Positions 42,251-53,501 of a DNA stretch of 64,000 nucleotides are shown in pieces. The first letter of the stretch is position 1; each line of letters opens with the position of its first letter. Below the pieces are notes generated by a model that was not told where the DNA came from, did not search any database, and was given only the letters and a program-made list of their open reading frames with translations. Source of the stretch: Nitzschia sp. DOCU1 (taxonomy: Eukaryota > Bacillariophyta > Bacillariophyceae > Bacillariales > Bacillariaceae). Position numbers and translations under genes: made by a program. The DNA lies in the NCBI GenBank assembly GCA_951394045.1, contig OX595985.1, positions 3,968,001 through 4,032,000 on the forward strand. The letters are read 5' to 3'.

Positions 42251-43317
42251 CTACAGGGCTACTTGAAAGACATTTCCACCCTCCAGAATGTCCAATTGAA
42301 CAAGCAGTGCTACAGCATGGAGCACATACTTGTGATAGTGTTCTTTGTGGCGGAATTGCTGGCGCAAGATGCCCCACTCCTTCAATCGCCTGTTGACAGT
42401 TTCATGGCGAGCCATCAAAACATCAAATTTCCTGCGCTCTTCTTGTGTGGGCAGGTCTAGGCGAGTGACAGCGGGAGAAGCCCGAGCATCCCTGTATCCT
42501 GCATCAGCGAAGTAGTACTCACCTGCAGGCATTACACGGTTCAAAGCACTACGAGCAATGCGAATGTCAGGCCAGTCCCCGCATTTGAATGGCCCATTGA
42601 TCCACACAATACAGCCTGTTGCCACGCTTACGCCTATTTCGTAGCGAAGCCCTGGTCCACCAAACTTATGGCTTTTCCTGCCCTTATCAAATGGCAGATA
42701 CTCGACTGTGGGGTAGTCAGTGCCATCTACTGTAATTTTGACAGCACGGCCGTTGTCCCCCACAAGGCGCCTATTGAATTGAATCTGCGGGGAAAAGGCA
42801 TGATGAGATGACTGCATGATGTGTAATGTCCACTGTCGAGATTTTCCAACTTACATAACGAGGGGCTATATCAGCTAGAGCCAAGATTGTTGGCCATGCG
42901 AATTTGCGTAATGTTTTTCTATCTGCTTTCATGGCGTGGCGGTTCTTCCTCTCTGGCAGATAGTACAGAATGAAGTGCAATGACCATAGTAAGTGCTTCG
43001 GCTCGTAGGGTACATCAGTGGGCAGTGTGGGGTGTGAGCGAATCAAGCCAAATATTTGTGCACAACGATGTGGAGGGACTTTGAAGTCAACGAGGAAAGC
43101 ATTGATCTTCAACCGGTCACTCGCGTTGTGCTCTATACCGATAATTTTGCAGCCCCACTGCAAGAACGCATCAGCATTTGGATTCATCGGTGCGTGGAAA
43201 TGCGGGACCCGTAAGTAAAATAAATGAGTGCGTGTTGTCGACCGGTCAACACTAACAATGTTATATTCGGAAGCACGGGATTTCGTGAGCCCCATAAATC
43301 TTGAGTAGTAGCGCATT
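42251..43317 (-). CDS. DDE_Tnp_4-type transposase with one intron
   Basis: Minus-strand gene. The first visible exon (to 42855) holds an N-terminal region with QWGCKIIGIEHNASDR and DFKVPPHRCAQIFGLI. An intron at 42785-42854 (GTAAGT to CCCGCAG, 70 bp) joins it in frame to the catalytic exon 42784-42251. That exon carries VDGTDY (first D), YYFADAGYRD (second D) and ARHETVNRRLKEW (E), the usual DDE_Tnp_4 arrangement of PIF/Harbinger-like transposases, which cut and paste DNA. The start is uncertain. MRYYSRFMG (about 43317) is the first in-frame Met seen, but an upstream exon is possible. No disabling change is seen in the catalytic exon. Confidence 0.8.
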
Positions 43318-43465
43318 CGCTTGGTTCTCTCTCTCTCTACCGGGGATGCAGTCTGGCCAACGACGGTTGAAAGCAGGAGGTGCACACGGTTGCAATGGAG
43401 GAAAAACAGTTCGTTTGAGGCATATCAATGTGTACACCCTACTTAAGTATTTTGTTTTGGTTGCG

Positions 43466-43955
43466 TTCGAACTCAGTTCGAACTAGTTCGAACTCAGTTC
43501 GAACTCAGTTCGAACTGCAAGAAATGGTCACAAAAACTCACCATGTTGCAAAAATGGCAATCTTTGAACCTCTATATCTCATGCTATATTCAATGGATTT
43601 CAAAACGCGTTGCATTTTCGTAATCAATGTTTTAAGTACTTTCCGTCGATGTCTCGTTCACTATTATTGGACTCATGGTCGACGAGATCGGCTTGTTTGA
43701 AAAATGGTTCGAACGCGCGAAATCGCATTTGCGTCAATTTTCAAACGCCTACAGAGCAACCATTACAGCCGCAATAGTAATAAAAAAGATATCAAAAGAA
43801 AGTACTTGAATTTACGCTTCTGTTGATATAAGTTTGGTTGTAATCCATAGACTACAACATGAGATCGAGAGCTTCAAAGATAGCCAAATCTCGATATTTT
43901 TGTGTTTGAACGGTTCGAACTCGTTCGAACTTAGTTCGAACTAGTCCGAACTGGT
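43466..43955. repeat. Inverted repeat with phased TTCGAA arrays between divergent genes
   Basis: TTCGAA palindromes lie at 43466, 43477, 43487, 43498 and 43509 (steps 11, 10, 11, 11 bp), and at 43914, 43924, 43935 with TCCGAA at 43945 (steps 10, 11, 10). The sequence inward of each array is an imperfect inverted repeat of about 200 bp per arm, for example GGCAATCTTTGAACCTC against rc GGCTATCTTTGAAGCTC. One further TTCGAA lies near the centre (43708). It occupies the shared upstream region of the transposase and accessory gene. Likely a regulatory or protein-binding platform, or a foldback element. Confidence 0.72.
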
Positions 43956-44382
43956 TGCGGCTTTTTGAGATGCCTTCTTCCTTTGATGTGCCTTCAAGGC
44001 TCATGCATTTGGCTTGAAGATGTTGATTCCCCGAAATGACCCTGCGGACTTTCGCAGTTGTTCCCTTTCTCTCCCATGGCGCTATCCCCATAATATCCTC
44101 GAGTCTTGGGAAGTTTCGGCTCTTGGGCGGGAAATTCGCTTTGCTTCCGAAGCAGTCGTGTCAAGAGCACATGCACGACCAAAGGCCCCATCGTACACAA
44201 GCCACGGGGGGCTACGTGGCTCTTCACGACTCGATCATAGCGGGCGAAGCTTTGCTTGCCGTTCATGCACGAACGGTCAGAATTACATAAAGGAAAAGAT
44301 CCCCAAAAATCCGGGCCAGTCCCATAGTCACAAAATTTCATCGGCTAACTTTATATTCAACTGAAACAAAATATTCGTGAGT

Positions 44383-45370
44383 ATGGCTCGCTTCAAGGGT
44401 ACCCTCGCTGAAAAGGAGCTCCAGAGGCTCTTTGACAGCGGCGCAGTAAGTACTACCACGAAGCCCACGGATGTTCAGGGGCTTAGTGATTTGTTTAAGT
44501 CCTTCTCCGAATCGGCTTTCAAGGCGGCTTTCTACCGCTTTTCAAAGGAAAGGCGCATGGCTGGGGAGTTGGCCCGCAATGGTGGGAGAACCACCCCCAC
44601 TAGTAAGTACAGTCGATGCTCTTGAACTTTGCTCTATTATTCTGCATTCTCTAACGCAATACACAGGCTTTCTTGCTGCTGGTACCGACGGCAATAATGC
44701 GGGGGCTTCTGTTCTTGGAATGGAAGTTCCCGCTGCTGTCTCTACTGGTGGCACCGTTGCAGGTAGTGTTCTCGGTGCTGGGACTGCTGCTGCTCCCGTT
44801 GAGCTCGATGATGTGCCCTCTGTCGCCCGTGCCGCTGCTCGCAGGTTGACCTATGAGGACTCTGACTTGACCTTTCAGCCTCCTGCGATCACTGATTGTG
44901 TGAAACATAACAACCAGCTCGTGCAGTATGCAGTCATTGTTCTCCCCTCCGGCACTAATGTTCTTGGTGGGCTCAAGTACTTTGTGAACCCCGAAGACTT
45001 GTCCGAGCTCGTGGTTGCCGTGCAAATGCCCCCTCTTATGGGCAATGCCAGGGCCATCCATGGGGATATGTTGAAAGACATGAATCCCCAAGAGCAGAAC
45101 AACCATATCAGGGTCTCGAACTACTTGGATGTTCTCCAAGGTATGCGCCCTTCGTCCGGTGGCTGGCCCTGGTTCCACGCAACCATCAAGCTCCCCCTCG
45201 AGTGCCTCACCGGGACTTTTACTCGCAACCAGCTCTACCAACAAGCTGATGGCACTAAGGTCCTCTGCCTAGATATGCTTGTTGAAGATGGCACTACCGC
45301 CAAGAAACTTGGAGTTAAGAATGTTGAGGATGACTTCGAAGACGAGCCTCATGCAGTCTTTGATGCCTAG
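44383..45370 (+). CDS. Accessory protein of the DNA transposon, unknown function, one intron
   Basis: Exon 1 44383-44602 (ATG in GTATGGCTC) and exon 2 44667-45370 (TAG) are joined by an intron at 44603-44666 (GTAAGTACAG to ACACAG, 64 bp), giving exactly 307 codons plus stop. The N-terminal 70 residues (FKGTLAEKELQRLFDSGA, then FKAAFYRFSKERR) look like a small helical, possibly DNA-binding unit. The centre is alanine/glycine-rich. The rest (TYEDSDLTFQPP to the DFEDEP end) is globular and unrecognised. There is no MYB/SANT signature, which is the usual second Harbinger protein. Conserved splice sites and an intact frame suggest a real gene. Confidence 0.72.
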
Positions 45371-45406
45371 AGTTAAATACTCCGGTGTCTCTTTCTATTA
45401 TTAGTA

Positions 45407-45440
45407 GAGTGCAGCATGCGAAAGCATGTTTGTTGCACTC
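45407..45440 (+). other. Nested stem-loop downstream of the accessory gene
   Basis: GAGTGCA (45407-45413) pairs with TGCACTC (45434-45440) and encloses CATGC-GAAA-GCATG (45415-45428). It lies 37 bp after the stop codon. It may be a 3' UTR element or DNA-binding site. Confidence 0.55.
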
Positions 45441-45559
45441 ATTTAACAATTAAGATTACAAATCTACTACTATCTCTTATCTCTACTAGTAGGTGAAATT
45501 ACAAGTAGCTATGTAGGTATGTTGTTGCTCTCTACTAGCTACAGAAGTGTGGCTTAGCT

Positions 45560-46880
45560 ATGCTGGTGACCGTGGCACTCCCTTGCTTCGGTGTGAATGT
45601 GGGGGATTTGGGATGCATACGGGGTTCTGGCAAATATCACTGCAAAAACAGTATTGACCCCAAAATAGAACATTCCCCCATCTCCCTGGTGAGAATGGTA
45701 CCCCGCCCATGAACGTTCTGCGACACCGTCGATCCGTATAGCGAATGCCTTCCATCTTGAGTTTGTCGATCTTTTCAGCTTCTCGTTGGAGTTCTTCTGG
45801 CAGTGGATACGTTGCCTTTCTTTCTAGCTCGAAGATGCGCCTGTATAGCCCATGCTTTTCCAGGATTTCGTCATAGAAGCTATTGAATCTTTCGACCACT
45901 CTCGGGTCGTTGCATTTCATTTTTCTACCCACAACTGTTGGTAATGGCGGCATGGAGTGTCCAAAGACGTCGGTGAGGCGTAGATCCATCCATAAGCAGC
46001 GATGATCCGTACGATTTCTGGTCTTTCCGGTGGTGCCTTCGTAGGTGCATCCTTGCACTCCGCCAGAGAATTCCAAGTATCCTGAGGCGACCGGTTCGAT
46101 TGCCCAAGAGGCGAAGAGTCCATCGATGGGTTTGGATTTGCCATGCTTTCTTTTGCTTGTGTTTCCTGCAGGTGCTGGGCGCTTCTGATTCTCCATGTGC
46201 CTCTGTAATCACTTCTCGGAGCCCGCATAAATCGGCCCATTGCTTTATGTTTTGGCTGCGTACGTCCTCGTTGCAGTCCATATAAACAACTACTTGTTCT
46301 CCGTCGGCATGCCACTGTGACACTTCTTTTGCCAAGTCGATGAGTAACTGTTGTCTCGGCTCCTTGTTGCCTTCCCCTTTCTTATTGAAGTAGTCTCGGT
46401 GTTGCCAAAATGCGGTATAGAGCCCTGGGCCTCCCTTTTTGTCACATGGGCGGTAGGCGGTGACAACTCGTAATCGACGGTTGTGCTTTCCACGGTAGAG
46501 TTGCCACACCCATCGACCGAGTCCAGAGGGGTCTCGGCCTCGTCCTATCTCCCGCAATGCCGCTGCCTCCCGGCTGATTTGCGCTGTTCCCCCCATTGTT
46601 TCCGATGGTTTCCTTGTTGGTGCACGTTGTTTGCGCATACTATTCTGCTTCTCCCAGCCTCCCAATATCCTCGAGTTCTCTCGTGGAGATGTAGGTGCTG
46701 TGGAGTATTTCTCCAATTCACCCCGACCTCTGGAAAACCGAAAATATCTATCTTGTATTCGTCAATGAAGTCGCGTAGGCTGTCGTCTGTGATATCTTTG
46801 CACATGGCCGAAAGCCCTCCGAAGTTTTGGAATCCTAGCCGCAGTATGTTGTTCCGTTGTTCACTTGTTTACTTGTGTAA
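45560..46880 (-). pseudogene. LINE2 ORF2, AP-endonuclease region
   Basis: Fragments in shifting frames hold an APE endonuclease. 46805 onward has EYKIDIFGFPEVGVNW (glutamate motif). 46716-45925 includes YMDCNEDVR, which resembles the GDFNED motif with changes. 46196-45558 has the RTDHRCLWMDLRL segment, like the SDH motif. Stops and frameshifts lie between them, and the transposon cuts it at 45553. Confidence 0.75.
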
Positions 46881-46949
46881 AAGTAGATCGCCATAGTAGC
46901 CGCCCGAAAGGCTACCGACTGGGTTTCGGCATTGGGTTTTGTTTATCGA

Positions 46950-46981
46950 CGGCCTAGCCCCACCAGCCAGGGGCTGGGCCG
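46950..46981 (-). other. 12-bp GC-rich hairpin in the LINE2 ORF1-ORF2 spacer
   Basis: CGGCCTAGCCCC pairs with GGGGCTGGGCCG around an 8-nt loop, with one G-T pair. It lies just after the ORF1 stop (46993) and before the endonuclease. It could influence ORF2 translation. Confidence 0.6.
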
Positions 46982-46992
46982 TCCCTGCTTGG

Positions 46993-49307
46993 TTACAAGC
47001 CCGGGGCCGCCTTCAGGTTATCCTGAGGGCGACTCTTGCGGCTGGATTTGTGCGAAGGTTGGCTCGCCTTCGCACTGCCATGTTGGCGTTCCCCGCTGGG
47101 GGTAACTGTTGCCGATGACATCGGCATTTGCGAGGCCGACTCGATGCGGCCCACGAGGTTCATGACGACATCCTCCAATTTCTGCATCCGAGCCATAAAC
47201 GTGTCCTTGGTTCCTGCCGTAATGCTGGACAGGTCGGATTGGGGGGTGGATGTTTCGTGGACTTTCTGCTTTTTTGTCGGGGTTCCTTCCTCTGCAGATT
47301 TGCGTTTGCCTTGCTTGCCGCGGAAGGTCGAAACCGAATCATCATCCTGCGTTCTTTCTCGTTGGTAGATGATTTTTGTCGGTTCTTGTTCCTCTTCCAC
47401 CTCTTCACCAAATTCCATGTCGGAGTCATTGTCGAGGATGTGTCCAATTGCTTCATCCGCCTTGGAGGTCATGATCTTGGTGTCTGGATCCCAAATCATT
47501 TGGGCATTTTCCAAGATGGCCTCAGGTTTGAAGTGGGCATACATGGTTTCTTTGCTGATTTCTGGGAACTGCCACATCAATCGGGTAATCATCCCTTTGA
47601 TCATCGCTTGGGCCATATCTTCTTTGCTCGGGTGATATTGGAAAACGTATCCTCTCTTGTGCCACACAAGGTCGATTGAGGTAAAGATGTGCGTCTTCTT
47701 GCCTCCCGGTTCTTCATGTTTCCACGCCATCAGAATGTGCCGAAGGGAGTGCTCACCCCCAAATGCGATCGCATCTGGGCAGTCCATGTCGATTGCAGCG
47801 CCTTCGTAGGTGGTCGTGAGAACTTGCTTGCACCATCCATTCTGCCTGTTCAGTAGCTTGGCGAACTTCCTTTTGGACGTGGTATCCGTGAGGCTCTGAA
47901 AGAGTGGGACAATACGTAGTTTGGTCGAGTGGGGGAATCTGACAGCCTTGGACGAGTAGAACTTGCCGAACGTAGCCGTGACTTTAGCTTTATCTTGTTG
48001 TGCGCACTCAATGTGCAGTGCTCTTGGGTCCTTGCTCATGTCTCTCTTGGAATCGAATTTAGTGCCGTCATTGATTCACTTCCATCTTGCTGCCACAGTT
48101 CTGTCACACAGCGCAGACCAAACTTCTCCCCAGAATTTAACATCCATGTATCTCGTAGAGTACAGCATCCATCCGACTGTCTCCACACTTGCCGCCTGTA
48201 TGGATGCGACTTTGATCGACTCGTTGTGTTGTTTGTGGTACCACCCGACGTTGCTCAAAAGGTAGGCCTCCGTACCTTCCCATTCCGCATGAACTTTCAG
48301 ATATAGACGTTGCGGTTCAAACGAAGGCCGCATACCCTTAAAGAAGGACTTCAATTCTTCCATATCTTTCGGGAACTGCTGAAGGTCGTGCAGTATGGTC
48401 TGATGTCCGTCTTCTTCTACCTTGTGGAGCTTGAAGGAGGGTATGACGCTGTGTACTCCTTCCATCCACTTCTTGCACGTAAGAATCGAAGCCTGTACTG
48501 CCGCGCCCGGTGAAGTATCGGTTGGCTTGAGTCCTACCAGCTGCAGATCCAGGAATCTTTTAGTGATCGGCTTTTCCTTGCGATTCTTGGAGGCTTGATT
48601 GGTTTTCTCTTTCTTCCCTTTCTCGGTGCCTACGCTGTCCTCGTCTTCCGATGGCATCGCATCATCTCGCTTGCCTCGAGTCTTGTTTGGGTCTTTGTCA
48701 CTCACGTTTGAACCCTCCAAATCGACTTGCATTCCTTCGATTACCTCCACCTCTACTTGCTCTTCTGCTTCCTGGTTACCGTCTTGTTTCCTCTCCTGGT
48801 TCAGCATTTCGCTCTCTTGGTGGTCCTTGGTATTCGCTTCCTCTTCTTCATCACTATCATCCGGTACACCAAAGCTTTTCTTGTACGGATTTTTCATCTT
48901 GGCTTCGACAGTCTTCCATTTGTCGATGGTTTCATCCTCTTGCAACTGCAATTCCTTGATCTTGTCTTCAATCGCTCGGTGAGTGCGTTCTCCATCTATG
49001 ATGATTGCCTCGACTTTGTTGCGCCCAGCTTTGGACACCTCTTCGTTCCGTTCTTCATCTTCATCGTCGTCGTCGTCGTCATCATCCTCGCTGTCTTCGG
49101 CGATGACGTCCGCCTTACTCAACAAGACGAGCCTTGGGTACTCGGAGCGAAGATAGGCCTGCAACTTGGCATGACGGATGCTGATCACCTCTTCTCCATT
49201 AGGCAGTTTTTGTACCTTGTTCTCCAGGCCACTGACGTGCAGGCATCCGAAACACACCCGGTCCACCCTTTTATTTGGTTTCCTGCGACTGGTCACACCG
49301 ACCGCCA
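46993..49307 (-). pseudogene. LINE2 ORF1
   Basis: Two open segments. 49307-48076 begins MAVGVTSRRKPNKR, whose ATG borrows a base from the adjoining LTR, so the true start may be lost. It has a long acidic run (DDDDDDDDEDEE) and charged coiled-coil-like sequence. 48039-46993 continues with a globular region (FYSSKAVRFPHSTKLR, SLRHILMAWK), an acidic stretch and a basic C-terminus (KSSRKSRPQDN). The frame changes between 48076 and 48039. No zinc knuckle is seen. ORF1 assignment rests on position upstream of the endonuclease and on the parallel with LINE1. Confidence 0.72.
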
Positions 49308-51060
<1,753 letters not shown>

Positions 51061-51125
51061 GTGGTGACCTGGAGTACGTACAGGTATACATGGATGATAT
51101 TTTGATAACGAGCAAAGGTACATTT
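51061..51125 (+). pseudogene. Reverse transcriptase scrap beside the gap
   Basis: 65 bp of family-1 RT on the plus strand, covering the YMDDILITSKGTF motif, ending in the N run. The strand switch at 51060/51061 has only a few shared bases (TGGT) and may be an assembly join. Confidence 0.8.
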
Positions 51126-51325
51126 NNNNNNNNNNNNNNNNNNNNNNNNNNNNNNNNNNNNNNNNNNNNNNNNNNNNNNNNNNNNNNNNNNNNNNNNNNN
51201 NNNNNNNNNNNNNNNNNNNNNNNNNNNNNNNNNNNNNNNNNNNNNNNNNNNNNNNNNNNNNNNNNNNNNNNNNNNNNNNNNNNNNNNNNNNNNNNNNNNN
51301 NNNNNNNNNNNNNNNNNNNNNNNNN
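51126..51325. other. Assembly gap, 200 N
   Basis: Exactly 200 undetermined bases, a round number suggesting a placeholder of unknown true length. Confidence 0.97.
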
Positions 51326-52235
51326 TCAGTTGACGAAGAAGCAACGGAAAGAAATATGGCCACCTGCCGCCGAAAAGAGGCGGAGACAATTACCATGGAA
51401 GCGCGTGAACGTAGACATGGTAGGGACCATTACACCCGTGCGAACTCCGAAAAGGAGTACGCGAGCTCTTAGCGATGACCATGATCGACCCAGTCCACGG
51501 GTTGGTTTTGAAATAGCAACCACTGCCTAAACCTGATAGCTACGAGTGCCAGAAGGTATTCGACGCCTTACTGGCTGGCGAGGTACCCGAGACCTCAACA
51601 AGTGGGCGTAGATAATGGTTTCAACATTTCAAAACGCTTACTTCAACGACTTATGTAAAAAACTATGGCCTGGAGAGGAAAGCCCTCAACAGAATAAAAT
51701 CCCCAAAGTAACGGGCGTAATAGAGCGTGTACACCAAGTATTAGGAAAACGCGTTTACGTAACTTCGAATTAGAGGAAACGAGAAACTCGACGAAAAACG
51801 AAACCCATGGGATGAGTTCCTCACTGCCGCCCGCCTTCACGATTAGGAGTACGCCACCACACGACCCTACAGGCATCTCCAGCGCAGTTAGTATTCGGCA
51901 GGGATATGTTTTCTCCCAGTTACAGTTTGTGGCAGACTGGGGCGCATATTAGGCTACGCAAGCAGAAGATCATCGATGCTTCTAACAAAACAAGAAAATT
52001 CAAAGAGAGTCCAGCAATCAGTACAATGTTGGCGATCGCGTGCTGCTCACTACACCCCGGAAAATTACCGAAAAGTACGGAGTCCGCGTACGGGACCCTA
52101 CAAACATAGTGAAATGTACATGACAATGGAAACCGTGACCATTCAAAAATGGCCCCATACAGCAAACGAGTTAACATCAGACGGATTTTCACCGTACTGG
52201 TCAAAAGTAACCGAACTGTTCCATAGGGAAGCGGG
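51326..52235 (+). pseudogene. Family-1 integrase in error-rich sequence
   Basis: Plus-strand integrase from the HHCC finger to the C-terminus, alignable with element B but with an extra base every 20-40 bp (for example GAAAGAAATATGG for GAAAGAATATGG and CAATTACC for CAATACC). Insertions dominate and sit at short homopolymers, as in unpolished long reads. Frame breaks here should not be read as biology. Confidence 0.85.
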
Positions 52236-52799
52236 TGCCATACCCCACAGAGACGCACAAGTAGTTTTAGTCACATTAGTCCTACATGCTGGTAGTCTTA
52301 GTAGTTTGTAGGACGAACGGAGTCGTCCGCCAGACGGATGACGTTACAGATGGGCTAACGGACACGGACACGAACAAGCGGTGACGCCGTCTCTGACGGC
52401 GCACCGATGCAAGCGATCAAAGGAGTCGCAGCGTTTACACATGGCGCGCTCTGTAGTATATTGCATAGTAACATTCGACTAACCCATAGAGTCCCTTGCC
52501 AACGGCATGCCTACAATCTAAGTAGTAAATATTTCATCGCCTAATAGACGAGATGTATTTAGAGCAAGGAAATAATTCAGACCATGGGTGGACGAGGAGT
52601 CCGTAGCTAGCCAAGGACTAGGGACGCCTAGGTAGAAGGCAAACGATACGAGGGAAATCGACATATCCGAATGAAATAGAAATATATGCGCGTTATTTTA
52701 CGCGCGGGGAAAGACGTTCACAAAATGAAACGAATCGGTCGCGAATATTTTGAAAGACGAAAATCTTTCGTCTCGTCAATCTTGTTGTTGGAAATGAAA
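52236..52799 (+). repeat. Family-1 3' LTR, left part, error-rich
   Basis: LTR from TGCCATACCCC with scattered single-base insertions, broken by the SINE after the GTTGTTGGAAATGAAA motif. It resumes at 53197 and stops at 53267 without its last 18 or so bases. Confidence 0.85.
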
Positions 52800-53196
52800 A
52801 AAAAAAACCCAAGGCCTATTTGTTAACCGATTAGATGTTGGAAAAATGAGCTACCTAGTTTATGCTAGTCCAGCCCCCTGAATCAACAACGGACGGGTGG
52901 CACCCGCCCCGCCCGCTCATCAGACATACATACCCGGCGCGGGGCACCCGCGAAAGAGCGCGCGCCACTCGTGCTCGTGTTGCTTAGCACCTCCGAAACG
53001 ACATGGAGATAAGCCCCGCACGAAAAACCCCTCAACCCAGGGAAGGGAACAACAGAGGGGGGAAGTTACGAAGCCGACACACCCGGCTCAACCGGCGTAA
53101 TGCAATTTGGGAAAGACAAGGCCCTATGCCGGGAATCGAACCCGGCGCCTCTCCACAGTTAGCTTACCATGTGCCAACTAAACTACACTGGACCTC
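52800..53196 (-). mobile_element. tRNA-derived SINE with LINE1-like 3' tail
   Basis: About 397-bp minus-strand SINE inserted in an LTR with about 15-bp target duplications (GTTGTTGGAATGAAA at 53197-53211 and, with one extra A, at 52784-52799). The head is tRNA-like: an A-box-like TAGTTTAGTTGG and an exact B box GGTTCGATTCC in a perfect T-arm (GCCGGG/CCCGGC). The anticodon loop may read CTGTGGA (His-like), but its stem is poor. The 3' end reads CGGTTAACAAATAGGCCTTG then G and about 12 T, matching LINE1's terminus. This points to LINE1 as its mobilising partner. Confidence 0.85.
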
Positions 53197-53267
53197 GTTG
53201 TTGGAATGAAAGCTAATAGATGTAACATAGGTCTCACAATTACAATTGTCTTCTACTTTTATTTCGT
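53197..53267 (+). repeat. Family-1 3' LTR, right part
   Basis: Continuation of the LTR after the SINE, ending at TATTTCGT. The terminal CACCCCCGGGATAGGGCA is missing. Confidence 0.82.
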
Positions 53268-53501
53268 GCTGTGCTTCTGCCAGACATGCATCGAGAGAGC
53301 TGAAACTTCGAGATTTCGTTAGTTTAACGAAATTGCTGCTTGCGTGTGATTTTTGCAAATTTTGTGTTACGCTCGTACGCAATCACTATTGTAAAATGAT
53401 TCCGTCTGTTGGACATCGTCCCTACTGATAAAACTAGTGTAATCGTTCAATTTACCACTATTGTTATTATTGTATTCACACGTAGTCACCGGCTCACACC
53501 G
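53268..53501. other. Unassigned, probably 3' remnant of the family-3 element
   Basis: Contains a palindromic TTTCGTTAGTTTAACGAAA-like motif (53312-53331) and AT-rich sequence. No protease or pol motif is found, so pol of the family-3 element is deleted or outside this copy. Confidence 0.45.

Larger units (their letters stand above)
41861..45553. mobile_element. Two-gene DNA transposon (DDE_Tnp_4, Harbinger-like)
   Basis: 3.7-kb insertion within LINE2 ORF2. The ends are imperfect 17-bp inverted repeats: left GCAATACTACTGTAGCT (41861-41877), right AGCTACAGAAGTGTGGC (45537-45553), 14 of 17 matching. TAGCT lies at 41856-41860 and 45555-45559, a possible 5-bp duplication, although PIF/Harbinger elements usually give 3 bp. 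Two divergent, intron-containing genes lie inside: a DDE transposase (minus) and a 307-residue accessory protein (plus). Between them is a large imperfect inverted repeat with phased TTCGAA arrays. Confidence 0.75.
37895..49307 (-). mobile_element. LINE2, decayed APE-RT LINE split by a DNA transposon
   Basis: Minus-strand LINE in the order ORF1 (49307-46993), endonuclease (about 46880-45560), DNA transposon insertion (41861-45553), reverse transcriptase (41850-39016) and a C-terminal region to 38073. Gene order, RT motifs and the C-terminal extension parallel LINE1. Its 5' end is cut by a family-1 LTR at 49308 and many frames are broken. The left boundary is approximate. Confidence 0.82.

Noticed and set aside
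43466..43514. CRISPR-like array
   Set aside because: Repeats are 10-11 bp TTCGAA palindromes without spacers, in eukaryotic transposon DNA.
51326..52235. Numerous frameshifts as evidence of old decay
   Set aside because: Insertions sit at homopolymers right next to an N gap while base identity stays high. A sequencing or assembly cause is more likely.
53100..53196. Functional tRNA gene on the minus strand
   Set aside because: A and B boxes and a good T-arm are present, but anticodon and acceptor stems pair poorly. The unit is flanked by target duplications and has a LINE-like tail, so it is a SINE head.
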